From Anticarsia gemmatalis (lineage: Eukaryota; Arthropoda; Insecta; Lepidoptera; Erebidae), in contig NC_134754.1 of NCBI RefSeq assembly GCF_050436995.1, forward strand, positions 9,107,001 through 9,171,000: DNA of 64,000 nucleotides. The letters run 5' to 3'. Below the pieces are notes generated by a model that made no database searches, was not told where the DNA came from, and was given only the letters and a program-made list of their open reading frames with translations. Within the stretch, counting starts at the first letter, position 1; every line of letters begins with the position of its first letter. The translations under genes were made by a program, and so were the position numbers. This document shows, one piece after another, positions 37,201-48,600 of this stretch.

Positions 37201-39176
37201 TTTCTCATTTTCATTTCAAATTGAAGAGTATACATTCATAAAACTAATATACTACAAAACAAGAATAATTTAAAAATAACCTATTACTGTTACAGTACTG
37301 GTCTCTTATAAATATTGTATTACTTAAATTAATTAGGTACTAATTTCTTGTAAAGGATTTCGATTTAATTTTAGTCTACTCGGCATAAATCGGTGTATAA
37401 ACATTTGTGTGTGTCACTTTCAATGTTCCTTCAATCAATAACACCCTATCAAATTAAAAATTCAATAGCAAGTGAGTCTAAAATAATCAAGTTAAAACAA
37501 CTTTTCCATTTATATGAGTTTGTATTTTCTTCAACAGGTACATTAGTACTAAAACAACGACACTTTGGACTAGCGATCAATATTTCAAACAAATAGTAGA
37601 ATACGTAAATACTATTAATCAATAATATAATAATGTAAACAGTGGGAGATAATGATGGTTATGTAGTATGAGTATTTAGTGGCATCGCACACGCTCACAT
37701 AGATAACACTATCTGATGCATACGCGATGTCTCACACAATGATCATTACATTGACGTCATTGTCACTCTCGAATAACTAAATCAAATCTATGGGGTAATA
37801 TTTTAAAATGACTAATGCCCGGTTTAACTACATTTAGCGGTAGTTTATCTATTCAATAGAGTATTTTTTGTATGGGTTTAAACGCTATTGAATCTATACT
37901 AATAATATAAAGCTGAAGAGTTTGTTTGTTTGTTTGAACGCGCTTATCTCAGAAAGTACCGGTTCGAATTGAAAAAAATATTTTTGTGTTGAATAGACCA
38001 TTTATCGAGAAAGGTTATATATAGGCTATATTTCAAAAACCGGAAAAAATATGACCTATTCTCTCTTTTGAGACGCAAGCGTAGCAGCGCGAGTTAGCTT
38101 AAGTATTATATAAACTACCGCTAAAAGTACCTCAGTAACCGGGGGTTATTGACACCGGTTCTTCCCAAAACTACATTTAAGAAGAATATATAATATTTAA
38201 AAGAATATCTGATTCACAGAATCTCTCTGACGTGAAGGCAGGTCAATAAAGTTTAAAATCAATTGCGAAGCAAATGATTGAATGAGCTAATTTTCCTGGT
38301 AACGTGTTGGAATTATAAACAATACCTTAGTGACACATTTGACATACTTAGGGAGTATTAGTTGGTTAGGAGATTGATCTGAATTTAATTAGGCACCTAT
38401 TTGGTCATATTGGTACTTCTGGCTGGCATTGCTGTAGGCAAATTTTGCACCCTAATATAAACTTGTAACATAAGATTGGTTCTTTTCTGGATTAAACCTG
38501 AATCAACGTTATTTTTTAAAAGGTGGGTAATTTGAAACTACTTGGCAACTTATGGCAAAGATGATGTAAAATGCAAGTGGGAGTAAGTAACAAATGTCGT
38601 TAGTGCATACTACAGATGCGGCGACGTCGTCCGTATGTCTGCCCTATGATCGATTACTTACGGCTAATAATAACCGTGCCTTGCCCTGCAGTGGTGGGCG
38701 TCTAGCGATAACCCTAAGATCACGACGCCAAACGGTCTAATGATCCATGTGTATTTTGGCTTGAACGATGAACCGCCTTTGTGTTCACAATCATAGTAAA
38801 CAAAGAATATTATATTTAATTAATATCGGAATTAATTTAATTTGTTTGTTATCCTGTTATTAACCGTGTTCCGAGACAATAAATAAGGCACAATGACTGC
38901 TTATTTCACAGAATCATTATCTATTTGTCTTTTTAGTTATTTACTTTATTAATATAATAATTAGGTTTAATTAATATAAAACACACACATCAGAATCGTC
39001 GTTTTAATCTTTTCGTAGTATACAGGTAAAACGAGGGTAGACCGAAGCACGGCATCACTAAACTTTCTCAAACAACTTCTGAGTTTAAGGCTAGAATGAA
39101 AGATCATAGATAAAATTATTTATAAAAACTTACCAGCAACTAAAACTACGCAGAACAAAATCTTCCCGTTTAACAT
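34236..39176 (-). CDS. K2: secreted single-domain Kazal-type protease inhibitor
   Basis: Minus-strand exons 39134-39176, 34536-34808 and 34236-34267 (TGA) encode 115 residues. The first exon is a signal peptide (MLNGKILFCVVLVA), so the protein is secreted. After a linker of about 60 residues comes one Kazal domain with six cysteines: PLCAGRC, GPVCAF, TLCELEAVSC and SLGEC. Ala sits at P1. Cys4-Cys5 spacing is six, as in K1. Both introns are phase 1, the last again splitting the domain between Cys5 and Cys6. It is the only member of the cluster on the minus strand. The middle exon is much richer in GC than its surroundings. No TATA box was found at the expected distance. Splice sites are canonical (CTG|GTAAGT and CAT|GTAAGT donors). 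The target protease is unknown. Confidence 0.8.
36107..36359 (+). mobile_element. 5S rRNA-derived SINE, copy 3, with 16-bp target duplication
   Basis: AACGTTATTAGTACTT flanks the element exactly on both sides (36091-36106 and 36360-36375), the mark of reverse-transcribed insertion. The head contains GATCTGTGGGTTAAGCAAC, then GGCGCGGTC and GGTGACCGC, in the order of the 5S rRNA internal promoter (box A, intermediate element, box C). The 3' end is a short GATA repeat. The element lies in K2 intron 1 and is related to the copies at 28013-28265 and 62244-62511. Confidence 0.8.
36445..36660 (-). mobile_element. Short Helitron-like element (K2 intron 1)
   Basis: The plus strand starts ACTAGAGGCCGCCCGCGACTT and ends near CTCTCGCATTT, so on the minus strand the element ends in CCTCTAG, the CTRR-type Helitron 3' end. 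The internal words ATTTCATCGTAATCGGTTCA and GTGAAAGAGTAACAAACATC recur in inverted form at 44700-44916 and 47420-47610. A CATA tetranucleotide run lies near the 5' end. Confidence 0.55.
37817..38146. mobile_element. Fold-back MITE interrupted by a Helitron-like element
   Basis: The outer arms GCCCGGTTTAAC and GTAACCGGGGG, and the inner arms GCGGTAGTTTATCTATTCAAT and ATAAACTACCGC, match the intact fold-back element at 45226-45350. Between the arms, a different repeat (37893-38107) has been inserted at the end of the loop sequence ACGCTATTGAAT. The nesting shows that the MITE is older than the Helitron insertion. Confidence 0.7.
37893..38107 (+). mobile_element. Short Helitron-like element nested in a MITE
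   Basis: It starts TCTATACTAATAATATAAAG and contains the shared words GCTGAAGAGTTTGTTTGTTT, GAACGCGCTTATCT and TTTATCGAG. It ends near GCGCGAGTTAGCTT, a diverged form of the usual GCGCGGGTCAGCTAG end. Related copies are at 40522-40773 (-) and 43411-43616 (+). No replication or helicase gene is present, so it is non-autonomous. Confidence 0.6.
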
Positions 39177-40521
39177 TTCCAGCTAATTGTGTCCAAATAT
39201 TGAGCCGGCACCACTATCGTACAACTCACAAGTAATCTGTCTTGTTCTTATTGACTGTATGATCGTATTTTTAACCGTCGTCTTTAGTAAAGCGTTCGCA
39301 TAATCAAACGGCGTTCGGAAGATTTAAAAGCATATGTGCGATGTTTATTGTGTTGGACTTATCTGTTCACTGGTGCATCAGAGACGCTTGGAGCGTGTCC
39401 CAGGATGGACGGAAGGGGGGATCACAGTGGTGGTGGCAGCGATAACCTCTGCCTCGGCCGGAGGACGAACCGCTGATAACAACACCGACTTTCAAATGAG
39501 AGCGAGTATTCTTTCGCTACACAGATAAACGAATGGAACTTTGACGTTTGACTTTCAATCTTTTTTTAGTCTATGGTCTTAACGTTTTCTCTAAATTACA
39601 GTTTTGTTTTACAGCTATTTCGGGAGAAATTATTATACATACATCATCAAAATACGAATAAATTTATAAATTGCTAATATTATGACGTCCATCTTTTACA
39701 TAGAAAACGTATCATCGTACTTCTTGTTAAATAGCGGTATGAGGGCTATTTTATTCTAAAAACAGACAACGCATATTTAATATAGTTTAGTCATTAAATT
39801 TCTTTAAAAAGGTTTTAGTCAGATTACATGCATTTAAAGAAAGTTGAGAATGATCCGTGCGAAGCCGGGCTAGTGAGCTACTAGCTAGTGATTAACAATT
39901 TAATTGATGACATCATGTTGTGTACGTTTCTCGTTACGTCTTTTCGATAATACTAGCAACTATGTACCTAGAATTAGTACTAGATTTATCCGGTGTTTGC
40001 AGGAAACAGAAGCCCTTTATTTCGTTTTAGTACAAATTAAATGACACTGGTTTACGTCAAATTGTTTCTATATATACGCTTCTACGAATAAATACATTTA
40101 AACTAAGCAAATAATTATGCATTTGTAAAAAGTCCCTTTTCCCTTTTACTTATTTTTAATTCATTGTTGAGTCTGTTTTTTTTCTGACAAGATTTTACGA
40201 ACTATATTTTGTTTTGCTATTAAATGATTAAAAAGTAAGACTCATTTAATTATCGTCGTCCTCGTAGTGTCTGCTATCAATAAATTAAGATTTTAATATT
40301 TTAACTAATATCAATGACGTATTATATACGGACGTTAAGTACCATTATGAGATAACCTTTTAACTGGATACTATTCCGGTCTATTCTGGATGATAGTGAT
40401 TGGTTATTGAATTTGTATGAAGCATAATAAAGTTACTCGGCGTAAAGTATATATTTATAGTGATTAGTTTGATGACTTTGAAAAATTTTGTCAAATAAAT
40501 ACGTGTGCATCTTAGTAGTAA

Positions 40522-40773
40522 CTAGCTGACCCACGCAGCTTCACTTGCGTCACATAAGAGAGAATAGTTAATTTAATTTTCCCAGTTTTTGTAACATTTT
40601 TTACTGATACTCTGCTCCTATTGGTCGTAGCGTGATGATATATAGCCTATAGCCTTTCTCGAAAAATGGGCTATCTAACACTGAAAGAATTTTTCAAATC
40701 AGGCCCGTGATTCCTGAGATTAGCGCGTTTAAACAAACAAACAAACTCTTCAGCTTTATAATATTAGTATAGA
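40522..40773 (-). mobile_element. Short Helitron-like element
   Basis: On the plus strand it begins CTAGCTGACCCACGCAGCTTC and ends ATAATATTAGTATAGA. Reversed, it has a TCTATACTAATATTAT start and a CTAG end, the Helitron pattern. It carries the same GAGAAAGGCTATAGGCTATA and GTCACGCTACGACCAATAGG words as 43411-43616. Confidence 0.65.
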
Positions 40774-40903
40774 TTTGCGCCACTTAATTGTAATCAAGAT
40801 GTATATTTGCCAGGAAGACCTAAGCTGTAGCTTTAGTACGAAAATGTGCTAGTATCGAATTCGATAGCAATTTGTATAAAAGCACGAAATATCTCTATTT
40901 TCC

Positions 40904-41089
40904 TTGATATCAAAATCTTTTGTCAAAACTTTACGAAAAACCAAAAGTCTACGAAAATCGGCAGTACGAACATTTCATAAACATTTGAACGACGAGTCGT
41001 TGATCTACTGGACAAGAGTGGCAGAAAGCAGGAATGACTGGCGAGATAGTGAGAAGGCTTATGCTATGCAGTGGATAAAGAAGAGCTGA
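40904..41089 (+). mobile_element. Non-LTR retrotransposon 3' fragment
   Basis: The last 30 codons end in YWTRVAESRNDWRDSEKAY and AMQWIKKS, a Trp-rich pattern typical of the C-terminus of RTE-like LINE reverse transcriptases in insects. The stop codon is followed directly by a (GATGAT)-type microsatellite tail, as RTE elements have. The rest of the element is missing (5' truncation). Confidence 0.55.
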
Positions 41090-41176
41090 CAATGATGATG
41101 ATGATTTTTATTACGAATTTTCTCCAGAACATTCTGATAACTAACCCTCATATTTTTAGAAAGAACGACTACTGAA

Positions 41177-41292
41177 CGGTTTCTGAGGCACATTTAGCGG
41201 TAGTTTATCTATTCAAACTGTCATGTTTATATTAGCTTAAATGCTATTGAAGAGATAAACTACAGCTGAATGTACCTAAGAAACCGGGGGTA
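41177..41292. mobile_element. Fold-back MITE copy
   Basis: Imperfect inverted arms: CGGTTTCTGAGGCACATTTA and AGCGGTAGTTTATCTATTCA on the left, AGATAAACTACAGCTGAATG and CCTAAGAAACCGGGGGTAAG on the right. It belongs to the same family as 45226-45350. Confidence 0.6.
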
Positions 41293-42179
41293 AGGCCTTA
41301 TAGGAACAAAATAACGTGCTGGCACTTTTTAACCTTAAACTAGATAACAACTATTAAGTGATTACAGCGAACTTGCCGTGGCTACACCGGCTACACTATT
41401 GATTAAACGACTACAAGTCTAGTACCTTACACATGTTATTGATTGATTGCTCGTGTATTAGGCCAACTGTGTAATCAACAACAACTCTACAGATTAATAT
41501 ATATCCGGCAAATAACCACTTACGCGGATCAAGGTTTCTAGGGTTTTCTACGTCAGGGTAAAACAATACAATACTGAATATACGTAAAATATAGGTAATA
41601 ACTTCAGGTACAGCGTCATTCGTCATTACCACAGTTACGTGTTTTATTTTTGTATGTCCTGTTGCTATTTTTTTGTTTTAGTAATATAAATATTGCGGAA
41701 AATTATTAATAAGATCTGATTTTTACCTTATTTTTAGTTTAAAATCCCTTGACATTTTTGGTATCACTGTCATTTGGGGAACTTAGGTAATTTCTGAGGG
41801 GAAAAGGGGGCCTTTGCTCAGTAGTGAAAAACTATCATTGGGTATTTAATTTTATTATTAAATGAGTTGTGTTTTTGATATAAACGTTTAAATAGATGAG
41901 TCAATTAGTTAGTTAATAACATAATTATATGGCAACCCGAAGGATAGGTCTCAAAATAATTTTAGCCCTGCCATTTTTTACGCTTCGAAGTAAATTTTCT
42001 TTGATGTGATCCTCAGTGGCTGCGCTTCTACATAAACGAATTATGATGTGGACTGAGACGTTCCATATTTACTAAATGTATTTACGGGAAAGTATCCTAT
42101 AAAGCTCTACCAGTTAATTAATTATCTGATTACATTTTCTGTATTTTTTACGTATGCGAGTATAGTTAAAATTACTTGT

Positions 42180-42420
42180 TGTTGAATCCGAGGCAACACA
42201 CCAATGACTTTTTGAATTTATGTGTGTATTAGAAATAATTATCACTTGCTCTAACAGTGATGGAAAACATCGTGATGAAACCTTGAATGTCGAAAAATGG
42301 TTAAAATTCTTGACGGCATGCAAAGTCTCCAACCCGCACTTGGCTAGCGTGGTGGACATAAGGCCTAACCCCTCCCCCATTTGGGAGATCTTTGCCCAAG
42401 TGGGACAATTGGGAAAAAAA
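42180..42420 (-). repeat. Dispersed retroelement-tail repeat
   Basis: On the minus strand it reads GGGGGAGGGGTTAGGCCTTA, then TGTCCACCACG and AAGTGATAATTATTTCTAAT, then CACACATAA and GTCATTGGTGTGTTGCC. The same order of words occurs on the plus strand at 60205-60410. These are probably 3' tails of a lepidopteran LINE or SINE. Partial relatives are at 46354-46415, 59648-59720 and 27139-27230. Confidence 0.5.
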
Positions 42421-43410
42421 ACTTAACATTTATTTACTATAAGAAAATTAACAAAGAAACTAGTCCTTAGTCTGTGGTTTTACAAGACGTTTTATGAACT
42501 CATTCTTATGCGTATAACGCGTAATTTTTGCTTCTAAGCATTTGCATTATTCATTTCTACCTTGACTTTTTGTATTTTCCGAAATATTTTTCAAAACATT
42601 TCAAACTGGATTCTTTAAATGGACAGGTTTAGTACATGCTAATATGAAATGATATCACAACAAACAGGTTATTCTTCTATGTGACTGGTTCTTGTTAGAG
42701 GTGATTCGGTTTCAAGTTCTACGTGACAGACAGTGACAGTATGACGTAGCTATTGTTTTGGAATTGTTTATATTATTATGAAGCTATAAGACCTTATAAG
42801 TAACTGGTTTTACGATAAACAATAGGTACTTGGTATTCGGCGCAAATTATTTTTTTCCTCTTAGTTTAATGACCAATTTTGTGACCATTAGTCGTCCGTC
42901 CCGAATGATACTGCTTATATATAGTCAATATCCTTAAGAACATAATAAAACATGCATACACAAAAGTCACGCCTTTTTCCCATAGGGGTAGGCAGAGACC
43001 AAAGAACGCCTCTTGGTACGATCCTTAAAAACTTCCTTTGCTTCATTCACATCCATACATACATCTTGCCATACAGCATACAATATTAATAAATTATTTA
43101 ACTGGCTTTAAATTTCAATAAATTGATTATTGATTGACATCCATGAACTACTGTAACTACTACATATTATTATTGAGATAAGACGCAAATCGTTAACTAC
43201 ATAGTTAATAGAACAAGATGTCTAATACATTTTGTAATTATTGTTTACTACAGAAATCTTCACGCATAAAACATTAAAGTAATTATTTTAAACTCTGGGA
43301 TTAACCTAACATGACACTTACATGAGTTACATGATGCCTGCAGAAATACATCTGTAAAAACGGTGATCAATAGATTTTTAACTATAAATATAGAATATTT
43401 ATACTAATAA

Positions 43411-43616
43411 TCTATACTAATATTATAAAGCTGAAGAGTTTGTTTGTTTGAACGCGCTAATCTAAGGAACTACGGTCCGTTTTGAAAAAATCTTTCAATG
43501 TTAGATAGCCCATTTATCGAGGAATGCTATAGGTTATATATCATTACGCTACGACCAATAGGAGCAGAGTATCGGTAAAAAATGTTACAAAAAAGGGGAA
43601 AATTTGACCCATCTAG
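43411..43616 (+). mobile_element. Short Helitron-like element
   Basis: It starts TCTATACTAATATTATAAAG and ends CCCATCTAG followed by T. The 5' TC and 3' CTAG and insertion between A and T fit Helitrons. It shares its body with 37893-38107 and 40522-40773. Confidence 0.65.
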
Positions 43617-44696
43617 TATTTTAATAATATGGTCTCTGCCTAACCTTACAAAAAATAGGATGATTTTGTGTATATTATTAATTAATACGAGCCGGGGCGA
43701 GCCTGTTACCATATACCGGGCACGTTACCAAACTCCGGACTACAATAGCAAATAAATTTAAAAAAAATACCAATGACACTGCAGCAACTGGATACTTAAT
43801 TCAGATAATCATTATATGAGTATATGTCTCCGCTAAAATGTACTTATGTATGAATAGTGAAATATTTTAATAAAAAAATCGATTTAGTCAGATATATCAA
43901 CCTCATGTTATATAAAGTTAATATTATATCCCGTTACAATATCTTTTTTAAGGAATAAAATAAAACTGCGTAATTGTAAATACAGTTATTTGCTTAATAT
44001 TTTGATGGTACAATGCTAGTTTTTTACATTCAATACGTGTGAGCATAGTAATTTGTAAAGCTTTTTTGCCAATTTATAAGATAAGATCTCTTAAGATAAA
44101 CTCCGACGAGCTACCGTTGAGGATAATGCTGCTAAAATAATGTTAGATTTTAACCAGAACATATTAAATTAACTGTTAAAGTTTTAAAGAGTATTATAAT
44201 AATAAGGAAAATTACTGATGGCAAAAGACGGAGTTTTCGTCATTAATTGATCAAAAATGTTTGTACTAGACTTTTTGGTTGAATATAGAATCATGAAGCA
44301 TTTCATACATATATAGGGACATGTACTGGACAACACTCGTATTATCGAAATTGAAAAATAAAGATCTCGAATTGCAATACTGTTTAATTCAAGTATCTTA
44401 ATCGCAAAAAAAAAAAACAAAAAATACATATTGTATTTATACACATTTATTTAAATAAAAGAAAAATGTCGTGTTAAAGGCTCAGTACGACGTCATTATG
44501 CGACCATTTTAACTGAATATTTTATGAATTTAAAGGTTAACAGGTTTAACGGGGTTCATCCCCCTTGGGGAGGAAAACAACAGGCGGGTATTCACAATAT
44601 TGATTGGCTGACGCAGATCTGGTCACGTTAGTTCTCTGACGAGGTATAGTGAGGGGACATACTCGATAAATGGTGAGCTTATGATCATTAAGGTCT

Positions 44697-44916
44697 TACC
44701 TTAATAATATTATAAGTAAATACGAAAGTTTGTGAGTATGTATGGATGTTTGTTACTCTTTCACGCGAATACTACTGAATTGATTACAGTAAAATTGGTA
44801 AGTAGGGAGCTAACGACCCAGAACAAAACACAGGCTACTATTTATCTCGGAGTTTCAGAAGGATCGGGGTTTACACGGGAAGGGCTCGACGCGGCCGAAG
44901 TCGCGGCGGCCTCTAG
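44697..44916 (+). mobile_element. Short Helitron-like element
   Basis: It contains TTAATAATATTATAAGTAAA, GTATGTATGGATGTTTGTTA and CTCTTTCACGCGAATACTAC, and ends GTCGCGGCGGCCTCTAG. It is the same subfamily as 36445-36660 and 47420-47610. A 79-codon ORF across it is an artefact. Confidence 0.55.
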
Positions 44917-45225
44917 TATGAAATATGATAGCAAAAATTATAGGATAAAATCATTGTGGTATTTAGGTTGATGAAACACTACATGATATTTTATAGATAT
45001 AATTTGGAGATGAAACAAATTGATATGTTAAATTCTAATAAGTACCCATTTTGGTATTTAGTTTCCTTAAATTTTTGGTCGAAACGCATGATGGTTAAGG
45101 TCTTAATACCCATATTCTTCGTAAAAATTAATTAAGGTATATTATTTAAAATAATAAACTAAAACGAAACTACACAACAAATGCACGATTTAAACATTAT
45201 AATACTACAACTAAGAAACACTAAT

Positions 45226-45350
45226 GCCCGGTTTCTGAGTAAGTACGTTTAACGGTAGTTTATCTATTCAATAGCGTTTTTTTTTTGTATGAGTTTTAAC
45301 GCTATTGAATAGATAAACTACCGTTAAATGTACCTCAGAAACCGGGGGTA
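45226..45350. mobile_element. Intact fold-back MITE
   Basis: The two halves, starting GCCCGGTTTCTGAGTAAGTA and ending TGTACCTCAGAAACCGGGGG, are almost perfect inverted repeats around a short T-rich loop near 45280-45297. The inner arms are ACGGTAGTTTATCTATTCAA and its complement. The whole 125-bp element can form one long hairpin. It has no coding capacity. Confidence 0.75.
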
Positions 45351-45549
45351 AAAGGTGTTCTTGCGTATTTCCAATTTCCGAGAAAATTATAGCAACCAAA
45401 TAATTCTCAGACAATATATTAACATTATTTTATTAACTCAGTGACGTAATTTTCATGTTAAAATTGACGGGGGAAACCACCTATATCGTGAATACTGTCA
45501 TAAAACACTAAACGACGCGACGTAGCGTTTGATGAGATGCGCAAGAGTT

Positions 45550-45584
45550 TATAAACAAAACTGGCGAGGCGAACTGGACAGTGA
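45550..45584 (+). promoter_or_regulatory. K3 core promoter: TATA box and initiator
   Basis: TATAAA at 45550-45555 is followed by CAGT at 45579-45582, with the K3 ATG at 45660. The spacing is canonical. Confidence 0.6.
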
Positions 45585-45659
45585 CACGCCAGCCGTCGAC
45601 TCGGACGTTGTTTGACAAGTGAACTACATAATTACATACACTTATATATTACTTACAAT

Positions 45660-48600
45660 ATGAACAAGCTGTGTATTTTATTCGTAATTGGTAAGTACTT
45701 TTTGTGAGCATTTTTTTTTGTTGATGCTATTTTGTTTAATGGATATTGTCACTGGTCTCTGCTAGCCTAAGTTTGTAACTTCAATTTGAATCAAAGTATT
45801 TTGATAACCTATTAATTTATTTATTTTATTTAAACTGTTTAGTATTTTTTCTCTTACTATAATATTTTTTCTATACTTAAAGCAAGTATAGAATATTTTT
45901 TCTATATTTATAGTAAGTATAGAAAAATCCTTTGTCTACTACTCTTACTTGCAACTTTTATAAAGGCACTTTTAGTACGAAACCATAAAAAACTTTATAC
46001 CTGATTTTTGTGTAAATATTATTAGCAAATACTAAAACAAAGTTCAGTCAGGTAAAGCACATAAAACCAGCTCTCAGCTAGTTTTAAATTAGCTTATTTA
46101 CATTTTTTACTAAGCAGGTATCTTGATTTTACCTGCAAATATATTAGTTACCAGTTTTGAATTCATACCTCATGCCAAGTTGAGCTTTGATATGGTTCAA
46201 ATGTCGTTTGATTCAATCAATTTTAAATTAATGATCGTTATATTTTTGAATTCAATTTTCCTTATAAGTTTAATACTTTTACAAGGACGCATTGAGACCT
46301 TACGAGTCAGATAAATTGTAAAACTTATGTACAGATTATAAAAAAATAAAAATTAACCCATTAACGTCCCACTGCTGGGCAAGGGTCTCCTCCTGTAAAG
46401 GGAGGGGATATAGTATAGATACAACATATTTTAGATATATGAATTTTCACCCCTTGTGAATAAATTCGGGTTAGTTTAACAAGTGGAATATTGTACATTT
46501 TATACACTTACTTTTTATCAATCGAATAGTGTATCCGACACTTATCCATAACTACTGAAATTTCCCCTTAGCTCAATATTGAAGGGGCGTAAACTATAAT
46601 TTAAGTGGACATCCTATGTGGTGTTAGCCATAACTTAAAGATTATAAAGATTTACCATAATAATAAACTTATACCAATACATTGATTATTTGCATTCATA
46701 TAAAAATGAGGATATGTTTACACAATCAACATAGTCGATTCATATTTTATTTACTAATTGCGCTCAAGACAATTTGGGAAACCCAAGCGGTCATATTAGA
46801 AAGGATATGTAGTAGTTATTTACTTTAATGATTCGTGTTTTCTGTTTATCGATTTTGTTTCCCTATTAACTTATGGCGATTACGATAAGAAATGTTTTAT
46901 GATTAATTACATAATAATGCTTACATAATTAATTCCTATATTTACTGATTCCACTCTTAAAGATCATTAAAACAGATCATTAAAGCAAAATCAAAGTATT
47001 ACTAAGTATTAATTGTCAAATGACCATCAATCATAGGTCACTAATCACAGGCTATTATTTTCTCATTGCATGTAATATAATGTTATTTTTAATATGTTTT
47101 CAGCTGTCTTCTCCAATGGCGCCTTTGGACAACAGGACAGCAGTGAAGATTTAGACGACAGATATGGTTTTAACCAATTCCCAGGACAAAACCGGTTCCC
47201 GGGACAGAATCAATTCCCTGGTCAGAATCAGTTCCCTGGCCAAAATCAATTCCCTGGCCAAAATCAATTCCCAGGACAGAATCAATTCCCAGGACAGGGT
47301 CAGTTCCCATGGCCAGACCTATTTCCCAACCCAAACCAAAACCAAAACCAAAATCGTCCTAGACCGACAACGACATCTACAACACCCGCCCCCTCTGGAA
47401 GGTAATAGGAAAACTTTTATCCTACTAATATTATAAATGTTTGTGAGAATGTATGGATGTTTGTTACTCTTTCACGCAAAATACTACTGAACCGATTACG
47501 ATGAAATTTGGTATATAGGTAGCTGAATACCCAGAATAACACATAGGCTCGAGGGATCGGGATTACCACGGGAAGGGTTTTCACGCCGACGAAGTCACGG
47601 GCGGCCTCTAGTATTTTATAAGTAAAATATGTAATGGATGACAAACAAATCGTCGAATACGTATGACGTACAAATATCTTAAGAATAGCTAGTCACTTTG
47701 TTTAATTTACATTACCTCATGAATGGTTAGTGCAAGAATAAATATTTATAGATTTTATAGACAAAGAAATTTATGCTTCTTTAACGTAATTTATTTGAAA
47801 GATAGACTTTTAATTGCATGAAAAAATAAGACCGTTGTTTGTATGTTTATAAAAATCTCCGCAACACAACACCAATTCTGAAAGCGGGAGTTGTCTTTTT
47901 AAAATCCATGCTAAACTACTGAACCAATTTGCATGAAATTTGGTATGGAGATATTTTGATACCCGAGAAAGGACATAAGTTACTTTTTACCCCGGGAAAA
48001 TGACGCATTCCCATGGGAAAATCAAGATGACGGACGAAGTCGTGGGTAAAAGCTAGTAAAATATATCTTTAGAATTTTCTTACAAATCATGGCTATAATT
48101 GTGCTTTGTAAATGTTTCAGCACCACCCAGTCGGCTGCGGTTGCTCAGTGCATAGCGACCTGCCCCGTCACCCCTGAATACAACCCCGTCTGTGGCAGCG
48201 ACAACGTCACCTACACGAACCCAGGAAGACTTGGATGCGCTCAGTTCTGTGGAGTCAGTGAGTATCTCAACAACATATTAATTTGTACCCCAACCTATTG
48301 AATAGATAAACTACCTCTAAATGTACTCAGAAACCGGGGATAAGTTATTACTTATCCCCGGTTTATCTATTCAATAGCGTTTAAACTCATATAAAAAACG
48401 TACGTGCTGTCCGTAAAAAGTAAAAGTAAATATTGGAACCAAGGTGTTATCCCTAGTCCTTTTTCTAGCGGTTGGATAACGTTAAAAATGTTATAAACAT
48501 TCTCAAGATTTATTTTATAACAACGCATTAGAATAAACCAACAAAGATATGACGATATACGATAGTTACAGACATCTATAGCAAGCAGCATTTTTGTTAC

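Larger units (their letters stand above)
39177..45549. other. Intergenic DNA between K2 and K3, rich in mobile elements
   Basis: No intact gene was found. The individual mobile elements are listed separately. A GC-rich patch at 39340-39490 is open in one plus-strand frame (64 codons from 39334) but does not resemble a protein and has no splice context. A repeat with a CCATAGGGGTAGGCAGAGACC segment lies near 42970-43070. Confidence 0.5.

Noticed and set aside
39334..39528. 64-codon GC-rich ORF upstream of K2 as a coding exon
   Set aside because: No splice donor or homology is visible, and it is on the strand opposite to K2.
42114..42426. Overlapping ORFs on both strands
   Set aside because: They cover a dispersed retroelement tail that is also found at 60205-60410.
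44732..44971. 79-codon ORF
   Set aside because: It covers a Helitron-like repeat and the first codons are shared with other copies of the element.
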